Source: Chroococcidiopsidaceae cyanobacterium CP_BM_RX_35
GTDB taxonomy: Bacteria; Cyanobacteriota; Cyanobacteriia; Cyanobacteriales; Chroococcidiopsidaceae
DNA: 6,321 nt
Assembly: GCA_019242465.1 (NCBI GenBank)
Contig: JAFAVL010000399.1
Coordinates: 1 to 6,321, forward strand
Direction of reading: 5' to 3'
Shown: positions 1 to 4,652 of the stretch, one piece after another
Layout of the letters: every line of letters starts with the position of its first letter
Numbering within the stretch: the first letter of the stretch is position 1
Program-made: the position numbers and the translations under genes
Notes under the pieces: model-generated
Database searches by the model: none
Seen by the model: only the letters and a program-made list of their open reading frames with translations
Told to the model about the DNA's origin: nothing

Positions 1-1
1 G

Positions 2-1846
2 GTTAACTTAATTCCGTTTTGGATGCTAGAGGTGGGTACGGTTGTAGTCCTGTTTTGGGTCATTCGTGAACTTGTCAAATTCGCCATGGTCTTCACGAAC
101 AGCCTGTTGGTATATCTGCCTCTGCTGGATCCGATTCAACTTTTATATAAAGATCCAACGCAGATTCTCCTATTGACGCTCTCGATTGCATTCTGTCTGT
201 CTCCTTGGATATTGGATGGACTACTGCGGCTCTTCTATGGTTGCCAACCATTGTCAAGCGATAGGCTCGCGCAGCATAGTCCAGAGACAATACAGATGCT
301 GCAAAGCTATTGTCTAAAACAGCACTGGTCCTTACCCCAGCTAGGCATCTTGCCCACAAGTATACCTTTTGTTATAACTTATGGAAATCTACCCCGTACC
401 ACCCGAATTGTGGTCAGTCAGGGATTGTTAGCGCAACTAGAAGATGATGAAATTGCTGCCATCTATGCTAGCCAGCTAGGTCAGATTGCGCATTGGGATT
501 TTGTTGTTATGTCCTTGGTCATACTTGTTACTCAAATTCCTTACGCAGTCTATTGGCAAGTGTCTCTATGGGGAGACCGTAGAGCTAACAAAATTTTAAG
601 AAGTGGAGCGGCAATCATTGCTTCGCTCGGCTATGGCTTGTATTGCCTCCTCAGCAGTTTGGCTATGTGGTTGTCACGGCTGCGGATTTATTATAGTGAT
701 CGCTTCGCTGCTGATTTGACTGGCAATCCCAATGGTCTCACTCGTGCCATAATCAAAATTGCGGTTGGCATTGCTCAAGAAGTTCAGCAACAGGGATATA
801 CCCCCTGGCTACTGGAAAGCTTCAATTTGCTTTCTCCTATAGACCACCAGCAGGCTGTTAGCCTAGGTAGCTTACCTATAGACACGCAGTTGGAATCGGT
901 CTTGACATGGGATTGTCTTAATCCTGACCGCCACTGGCTAGCATTCAGCAACTCTCATCCATTGCTCGGCGAACGACTCCAGCGCCTGGCGCACATAGCC
1001 TATTACTGGCAACTCCCAACCGAACTCGATCTGGTTAACCTTGACGAAGCAAAGAGCGTTGCTCTGCCGACCGACCTGGAATCGAATTCCAGGACGCACA
1101 ACGCGGCAGTGCCTTCCGCACCCGGAGGGAGCCTCCGGACGGACTGGTATGCCTGCGGGTCTCTCGCAGGCAACGTCCTTGAGAACGTTGATTCTGTTGC
1201 CTCAATCAAAAATTCAAAATCTTTATTACAAGCAGCTCCTTTCCTCGGAATTCTACTTTCCTTTGCCTCTGGAGCTATTTTTTGGCTGCTTTGGAAGCTC
1301 GGCTATATGCTGGGGTTTTGGTCATTGAGCTGGATATATGATGATTGGTCCTTGTTTGGCGGTCTACTTCCTATTGGTTTTAGTATTGGCACCCTAGTAC
1401 GGATTAATTCCCTGTTTCCAGACATCAAACCTGCCAACTTACAAACCAACACCAAGCTACCATACCTCCTTGCCAACTCTACTGCCTTACCCGTTGACGG
1501 TCAGCCTATCCGTTTACAAGGCAAGCTGCTTGGTCGTCGCGGCATGAGTAATTGGCTAGGACAAGACTTGATTCTGGACTTCACTGCTGGTTTAATCAAA
1601 TTACACCATGCATCTTGGCTTGGACTTGGTCATCTCTTGCCTATATCGCCTCGCCCCTACGAGCTGATAGGTCGAAGTATAACTGTCACTGGCTGGTTCC
1701 GTCGCGGTACCACTGCTTGGATCGACATTGATACGCTGCGGACTTATAATGGCGCAACTAGCCGCAGTAGTCACCCAGTTTGGTCTATTGTGTTAGCAGG
1801 TGCAGCAGCTACTTGGGGAGCTTATATCCTCTGGAAAGGCAGCTGA
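2..1846 (+). CDS. M48-like membrane pseudo-peptidase with C-terminal globular domain, probably 5'-partial
   Basis: Residues are numbered from the ATG at 23 (607 aa). No stop occurs between base 2 and that ATG and no ribosome binding site precedes it, so the gene probably begins left of the window; from memory, cyanobacterial relatives carry an extra N-terminal, TPR-like region. Hydrophobic segments lie near residues 5-36, 48-70, 156-180, 195-217, 404-434, 443-460 and 586-603. The M48 fold is recognisable from LEDDEIAAIYA (139-149), the SRLRIYYSDRFAADLTG block (218-234) and SHPLLGERLQRL (311-322), which matches the usual HP...R..L element. The zinc site is absent: HExxH is SQLGQ (150-154), and the downstream Glu ligand is Ile222. 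D159 and D226 are kept. Residues 490-575 form a soluble beta-rich domain (RLQGKLLGRRG, ITVTGWFRRG). The linker, about 345-397, is encoded by a palindrome cluster. I infer a non-proteolytic membrane protein; its function is unknown. Confidence 0.8.
   Translation, partial: VNLIPFWMLEVGTVVVLFWVIRELVKFAMVFTNSLLVYLPLLDPIQLLYKDPTQILLLTLSIAFCLSPWILDGLLRLFYGCQPLSSDRLAQHSPETIQMLQSYCLKQHWSLPQLGILPTSIPFVITYGNLPRTTRIVVSQGLLAQLEDDEIAAIYASQLGQIAHWDFVVMSLVILVTQIPYAVYWQVSLWGDRRANKILRSGAAIIASLGYGLYCLLSSLAMWLSRLRIYYSDRFAADLTGNPNGLTRAIIKIAVGIAQEVQQQGYTPWLLESFNLLSPIDHQQAVSLGSLPIDTQLESVLTWDCLNPDRHWLAFSNSHPLLGERLQRLAHIAYYWQLPTELDLVNLDEAKSVALPTDLESNSRTHNAAVPSAPGGSLRTDWYACGSLAGNVLENVDSVASIKNSKSLLQAAPFLGILLSFASGAIFWLLWKLGYMLGFWSLSWIYDDWSLFGGLLPIGFSIGTLVRINSLFPDIKPANLQTNTKLPYLLANSTALPVDGQPIRLQGKLLGRRGMSNWLGQDLILDFTAGLIKLHHASWLGLGHLLPISPRPYELIGRSITVTGWFRRGTTAWIDIDTLRTYNGATSRSSHPVWSIVLAGAAATWGAYILWKGS
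1053..1190. repeat. Cluster of small GC-rich palindromes inside the M48-like gene
   Basis: Five hairpins follow one another: 1053-1057/1061-1065 (5 bp, 3-nt loop), 1075-1082/1086-1093 (8 bp, 3-nt loop), 1122-1128/1132-1138 (CCGGAGG/CCTCCGG, 7 bp, 3-nt loop), 1150-1157/1165-1172 (TGCCTGCG/CGCAGGCA, 8 bp, 7-nt loop) and 1171-1176/1185-1190 (6 bp). A weaker sixth stem pairs 1103-1106 with 1116-1119. The block is visibly more GC-rich than the gene around it and is followed by an A/T-rich stretch (AATCAAAAATTCAAAATC, about 1203-1220) of a type common between cyanobacterial genes. It keeps the reading frame and encodes a low-complexity linker between two membrane domains; a second forward frame is also open across it. 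This looks like an inserted REP/MITE-like dispersed repeat. That it is dispersed cannot be shown from one copy. Confidence 0.7.
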
Positions 1847-1857
1847 AGCGAATTGGT

Positions 1858-1887
1858 CTAGCTCAAACAGCCGCCCTTGTTAGCTAG
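1858..1887 (+). terminator. Terminator-like hairpin after the M48-like gene
   Basis: CTAGCT (1858-1863) pairs with AGCTAG (1882-1887), and AACA (1866-1869) pairs with TGTT (1878-1881), leaving a 2-nt bulge and an 8-nt loop. It starts 12 nt after the TGA at 1844-1846. Only an A/T-rich stretch follows, not a clean T-run, so it is a weak intrinsic terminator candidate or simply a 3'-end stabilising stem. Confidence 0.4.
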
Positions 1888-2177
1888 TATTAAATTTCTA
1901 ACGATATGCTATTACTTAAGAAAGGTACTACAGCTGCTATTGAAAAGTCGAAATTAAGGCTAAAGATGGAAATCTACCTGCCAAATTAGCTGTACGCCAA
2001 AGGTCATGATATTGTGAAGTAATGATATCAGAGTCCAAGGGAAGTAGCACCAGCAGCAGAAGCCTGGCTAGAATCTCTGTCAAAAGGCAAACTGCCTAAT
2101 GTAAGTTTAGGTTTTACGGTGTCAAGTGCCTAGGGCGTTAAATAGCTTTTGTTCACGTGATAAAGGGGTTTGCAAAG

Positions 2178-2302
2178 ATTGGCGGTTTGGAGCAAAAAAT
2201 TGGGTTGCGGCAGCGTTCGCCAATTACGACTAGCCAAGGTTTGCTTTGCCAGAAGTCTAAGCCGTGTTTCAACGCAAGTTTGGGGGAAGGAGCGATCTCC
2301 CC
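2178..2302 (+). promoter_or_regulatory. Structured 5' leader candidate of the rbp gene
   Basis: ATTGGCG (2178-2184) pairs with CGCCAAT (2218-2224), and inside that loop GCAA (2192-2195) pairs with TTGC (2205-2208), giving a nested stem. Farther down, GGGGA (2283-2287) pairs with TCCCC (2298-2302), with an alternative GGAG/CTCC pairing (2289-2292/2297-2300). These lie 68-192 nt before the rbp start. Long, cold-responsive leaders are known for rbp genes such as rbpA1 of Anabaena variabilis; that this leader is transcribed and regulatory is inference. Confidence 0.35.
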
Positions 2303-2356
2303 TCAGACAACTCTCAAGTGAGCAGTTTTGTCAAAGTTTTATTTTTACCAAAGTCT

Positions 2357-2361
2357 GGAGG
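2357..2361 (+). promoter_or_regulatory. Strong ribosome binding site setting the rbp start
   Basis: GGAGG lies 8 nt before the ATG at 2370. It decides between this start and an in-frame ATG at 2328, which would add 14 residues without similarity to the family and would place the GGAGG inside the coding region. A good Shine-Dalgarno is notable here because neither the glycosyltransferase nor tldD has one. Confidence 0.8.
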
Positions 2362-2369
2362 TATCGTTC

Positions 2370-2858
2370 ATGTCCGTTCGTCTTTATATAGGCAATCTGC
2401 CGAAAGAAGAAGTAGATCGTCAGGAGCTGCAAGCGGTTTTTGCCGAAATGGGAGATGCAGTCACCACTAAAGTTATTAAAGACCGAAAAACTGGCAAATG
2501 CCGTGGTTTTGGTTTTGTTACTGTCAATGATGACGAACAAGCTGACCAACTCATAGAGAAGTTTAATGGTCATATGTTCAAAGACACTCCCCTAAAAATA
2601 GAGAAGGCATTGCCTCGCTCTAAAGGTCAAGGGGATGAGGAATCTCCCAATCCAGATAGCAATCCTGCTCCTAGCACGGGTGGCGGCAGCGTAGAGAAAG
2701 CGGCTCCTCGTCGTAGTGGTGGGGCAAATAAGAAGCCTCGCCGCGCTGCTGCTAGTAACACTCCTGCTGCCGATTCAGATGCGGTTCAGCCTGATCCACG
2801 CTGGGCTTCTGAGTTAGAAAAGTTGAAGCAGATGTTAGCCGCTCAAACTACTAACTGA
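2370..2858 (+). CDS. Rbp3-like cyanobacterial RNA-binding protein (single RRM)
   Basis: The protein has 162 aa. One RRM fills residues 2-82: RNP2 is LYIGNL (5-10) and RNP1 is KCRGFGFV (43-50), with the aromatic residues that stack on RNA (Y6, F47, F49) intact. A Ser/Pro/Gly and Lys/Arg-rich tail (about 84-140) contains PRRSGGANKKPRR, which is suited to RNA or membrane-surface contact. The end, DPRWASELEKLKQML (142-156), is a short amphipathic segment. I recall this C-terminal signature from Rbp3-type proteins (Synechocystis slr0193) rather than from the short cold-induced RbpA type with a plain Gly-rich tail. Rbp2 and Rbp3 have been linked to bringing photosynthesis mRNAs to the thylakoid membrane, so a similar cytoplasmic/thylakoid-surface role is likely. 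The gene stands alone, flanked by gaps of 523 and 409 bp. The RRM assignment is firm; the Rbp3 subtype is moderately sure. Confidence 0.92.
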   Translation: MSVRLYIGNLPKEEVDRQELQAVFAEMGDAVTTKVIKDRKTGKCRGFGFVTVNDDEQADQLIEKFNGHMFKDTPLKIEKALPRSKGQGDEESPNPDSNPAPSTGGGSVEKAAPRRSGGANKKPRRAAASNTPAADSDAVQPDPRWASELEKLKQMLAAQTTN

Positions 2859-2873
2859 GGAAGATTAGGGGAG

Positions 2874-3054
2874 TAGGGAGTAGGGGGAGCAAGAAGACTG
2901 ACTGCTAACTTTGTTCCTCAGCCATGCTGGAGGAAAGCTTCTGTAAGGCTTTACTTCCGTTCTGGTCCAAAGAGCAGAGCCTTAAACCAGACGTACCTAG
3001 ATTTTTACCTAAGCAACGAGAAATAGACGGGTGTTTTTCTCCCCCTACTCCCTA
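2874..3054. repeat. 181-bp element with 16-bp perfect terminal inverted repeats
   Basis: TAGGGAGTAGGGGGAG (2874-2889) is the exact reverse complement of 3039-3054. The left arm begins 15 nt after the rbp stop. Inside are a hairpin TTCCTCAGC/GCTgGAGGAA (2914-2922/2926-2935, one bulged G, 3-nt loop) and two interleaved stems, TAAGGCT/AGCCTTA (2944-2950/2978-2984) and TCTGGT/ACCAGA (2961-2966/2986-2991). There is no open reading frame of useful size, so if mobile it would be a non-autonomous MITE-like element. As RNA it could form the 3' end of the rbp transcript. G-rich/C-rich arms of this kind are frequent between cyanobacterial genes. Confidence 0.65.
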
Positions 3055-3146
3055 GATAGATGCACAAACTAAGGGCAAACATAATTCTTTGCTCTCTTAA
3101 TGCTGAAAGGAAGAGAGATTAGTGGCAGAATCAGTCTTGTAGGGGA

Positions 3147-3175
3147 TTGTCACAATTTGTTATAAACTTTAGATT
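3147..3175 (+). promoter_or_regulatory. Candidate promoter of the glycosyltransferase gene
   Basis: TTGTCA (3147-3152, five of six matches to TTGACA) is followed after 17 nt by TAGATT (3170-3175, four of six to TATAAT). This would give a leader of roughly 85 nt before the ATG at 3268. A TATAAA at 3161-3166 is an alternative -10 without a good -35. Based on consensus alone, so weak. Confidence 0.35.
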
Positions 3176-3267
3176 AAGCCTAATACTCATTTAAGTTGCT
3201 TCGAGATAGCCGCTTAATACTTAGTTTCTACACCTCTCCCCATCTCGTCAAAGTCCTTTACAGAACT

Positions 3268-4548
3268 ATGAACTCTGCAACTCGAAAGCGCATCGCTTTG
3301 ATTTCTGTCCATGGCGATCCTGCAATTGAAATCGGCAAAGAAGAGGCAGGAGGACAAAATGTATATGTGCGCCAGGTGGGTAAGGCACTAGCCAAGCTAG
3401 GATGGCAAGTCGATATGTTTACCCGCAAAGCCAGCAAAGATCAGTCTTTTATAGTTCAGCATAGTGCCAATTGCCGGACAATTCGCTTAGTCGCTGGTCC
3501 CGAGGATTTTGTACCTCGGGACAATATTTTTGGATACGCGCCAGATTTCGTTCAGGCGTTTCTAGACTTTCAGCAGCAGAATGGTGTTGAGTATAGGTTA
3601 GTCCACACAAATTATTGGATTTCTAGCTGGGTAGGGATGGAGCTGAAGAAAATCCAAGGTAGTCAGCAGGTTCATACTTACCACTCTTTAGGAGCGATTA
3701 AGTACAAGTCAGTTTCGACGATTCCACTAATTGCCAAAACTCGGTTGAGTGTTGAAAAAGCCGTTTTGGAGACAGCAGAGCGCATAGTGGCAACCAGTCC
3801 GCAGGAAAAAGAACACATGCGATCGCTCGTTTCCACGAAAGGCAATATTGATATTATTCCCTGTGGTACAGATATCAACCGATTTGGCTCTATAGATTGG
3901 CAACAAGCCAGGGAGTCTTTAGGAATTGACCCAGAAACTAATGTTGTGTTGTACGTGGGACGGTTTGACCAGCGTAAAGGCATTGAAACCCTAGTGCGTG
4001 CAGTTGGTCAGTCCCAGTTGCGCAGTCATGGCAACTTGAAGTTGATTATTGGTGGCGGGAGCCGTGCTGGTCACAGTGACGGCATTGAGCGCAATCGCAT
4101 TGAGCGCCTGGTTAACGAGCTGGGGATGCGTGACTTCACGATTTTCCCTGGTCGTCTTGGCGATAAAGTCCTGCCAAATTATTATGCTGCAGCCAATGTT
4201 TGTGTAGTTCCCAGTTATTATGAACCATTTGGACTAGTGGCAATAGAAGCAATGGCAAGTGGGACACCAGTGGTTGCTAGTGATGTAGGTGGCCTACAGT
4301 TTACAGTCGTACCAGAGGAAACTGGTTTACTTGCCCCACCAAAAGATGATGCGGCCTTTGCGATGGCGATTGACCGAATTCTGATGAATCCAGCTTGGCA
4401 ACGTCAGTTGGGTCAGGCGGCAAGAAAGCGGGTGGAGACTAAATTTAGTTGGGAGGGCGTCGCAGCACAGTTGAGTGAACTCTATACTCGGTTGCTGGAA
4501 AAAGAAAATGTTGGCCCAAGTGTTGAGACAGCTGCTGTGAGTGCTTGA
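3268..4548 (+). CDS. GT4 glycosyltransferase, sucrose-phosphate-synthase-like
   Basis: The protein has 426 aa and is a two-domain GT-B retaining glycosyltransferase that would use a nucleotide-activated sugar in the cytoplasm. The acceptor-side domain begins RIALISVHGDPA (8-19) and carries the EAGGQNVYVRQ loop (26-36), as in sucrose synthase, SPS, MfpsA and MshA, then VHTNYW (112-117) and TYHSLGAIK (137-145). The donor domain has YVGRFDQRKGIETL (229-242), with R232 and K237 as the expected phosphate contacts, and YEPFGLVAIEAMASGTPVVAS (318-338), with E319 and E327 as the E-x7-E pair. All key positions are intact. The ATG at 3268 is preferred over a TTG at 3196 because family similarity begins right after it; no Shine-Dalgarno is visible. 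No phosphatase or SPP-like domain is fused and no sugar-metabolism gene is adjacent, so donor and acceptor cannot be named. Sucrose-6-phosphate or another sugar or lipid glycoside are possible products. Confidence 0.9.
   Translation: MNSATRKRIALISVHGDPAIEIGKEEAGGQNVYVRQVGKALAKLGWQVDMFTRKASKDQSFIVQHSANCRTIRLVAGPEDFVPRDNIFGYAPDFVQAFLDFQQQNGVEYRLVHTNYWISSWVGMELKKIQGSQQVHTYHSLGAIKYKSVSTIPLIAKTRLSVEKAVLETAERIVATSPQEKEHMRSLVSTKGNIDIIPCGTDINRFGSIDWQQARESLGIDPETNVVLYVGRFDQRKGIETLVRAVGQSQLRSHGNLKLIIGGGSRAGHSDGIERNRIERLVNELGMRDFTIFPGRLGDKVLPNYYAAANVCVVPSYYEPFGLVAIEAMASGTPVVASDVGGLQFTVVPEETGLLAPPKDDAAFAMAIDRILMNPAWQRQLGQAARKRVETKFSWEGVAAQLSELYTRLLEKENVGPSVETAAVSA
3819..3826. repeat. HIP1 octamer
   Basis: GCGATCGC, the palindrome highly over-represented in many cyanobacterial genomes, lies within the glycosyltransferase gene. 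It is an indicator of origin rather than a functional site. Confidence 0.85.
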
Positions 4549-4552
4549 ACCT

Positions 4553-4597
4553 AGGCAGGGGGGAGGCGGGTGTTCTTTTCCCCCCTGTCCCCTGCCT
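4553..4597 (+). terminator. G/C-rich stem-loop after the glycosyltransferase gene
   Basis: AGGCAGGGG (4553-4561) pairs perfectly with CCCCTGCCT (4589-4597), and the interior can add a GG..GGG/CCC.CC stem (4565-4570/4580-4584) around a T-rich loop. It starts 4 nt after the stop at 4546-4548. No T-run follows the stem, so it is not a textbook intrinsic terminator. The right half, CGGGTGTTCTTTTCCCCCC, closely resembles 3028-3045 in the element downstream of rbp, so this may be a short copy of the same repeat family recruited as a 3' end. Confidence 0.5.
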
Positions 4598-4619
4598 CTT
4601 CATCAGCAGGACCATCCGT

Positions 4620-4625
4620 TAAAAT
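4620..4625 (+). promoter_or_regulatory. Candidate -10 box for tldD
   Basis: TAAAAT (five of six to TATAAT) is the best -10-like hexamer in the 104-bp gap and would give a leader of about 20 nt. There is no good -35 at the right spacing. It lies in an imperfect GTTAA/TTAAC inverted repeat (4618-4622/4629-4633). Confidence 0.3.
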
Positions 4626-4652
4626 ACGTTAACTGTTCTGCTATGACTCACC

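Larger units (their letters stand above)
1847..2369. other. 523-bp non-coding gap, upstream part and leader of rbp
   Basis: No gene with a credible start and ribosome binding site is seen here. The left part (about 1900-2135) is A/T-rich with small stems: 2007-2012/2025-2030 (6 bp) and 2085-2089/2093-2097 (AGGCA/TGCCT, 5 bp). One forward frame from 1906 reads protein-like in patches but has stops at 1987, 2020, 2023 and about 2131, which is near random expectation, so a decayed gene is only a weak possibility. An 8-bp palindrome TCACGTGA occurs at 2153-2160. The right part (2178-2369) contains longer stems that would lie in the rbp leader and are listed separately. No convincing -35/-10 pair for rbp could be chosen. 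Confidence 0.6.
2859..3267. other. 409-bp non-coding gap between rbp and the glycosyltransferase
   Basis: No coding region is supported. The gap contains a 181-bp element bounded by inverted repeats (2874-3054, listed separately), a 7-bp stem CTCTCTT/AAGAGAG (3092-3098/3111-3117, 12-nt loop) and a promoter-like sequence near 3147-3175. A TTG at 3196 would extend the glycosyltransferase frame upstream by 24 codons, but the extension has no family similarity and no ribosome binding site. Confidence 0.6.

Noticed and set aside
1041..1328. 95-codon forward frame overlapping the M48-like gene
   Set aside because: It is a shadow frame over the palindrome cluster and a membrane-coding stretch, with no ribosome binding site; the long frame continues M48-like similarity on one side and the C-terminal domain on the other.
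1906..2133. Possible decayed gene: one frame reads MLLLKKGTTAAIEKSK..., then EVAPAAEAWLESLSKG... after several stops
   Set aside because: Stops at 1987, 2020, 2023 and about 2131 in roughly 75 codons are near random expectation, I recognise no family, and there is no ribosome binding site. A translated search of 1890-2135 finding an intact homologue would reverse this.
2328..2369. Earlier in-frame ATG for rbp
   Set aside because: The added residues do not resemble the family and the strong GGAGG at 2357-2361 points to the ATG at 2370.
2100..2369. CRISPR, tRNA or known small RNA in the gaps
   Set aside because: No regularly spaced direct repeats, no cloverleaf with a TTCRANY loop and no recognisable conserved cyanobacterial small-RNA motif were seen in either long gap.
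2331..2573. Reverse-strand frames of 68-101 codons here and at 93-359, 1003-1209, 3678-3983 and 5950-6204
   Set aside because: All lie opposite well-supported genes on the + strand, with no recognisable domain or initiation signal.
3196..3267. TTG start extending the glycosyltransferase by 24 codons
   Set aside because: There is no ribosome binding site, the extension lacks similarity to GT4 N-termini, and the candidate promoter would leave almost no leader.
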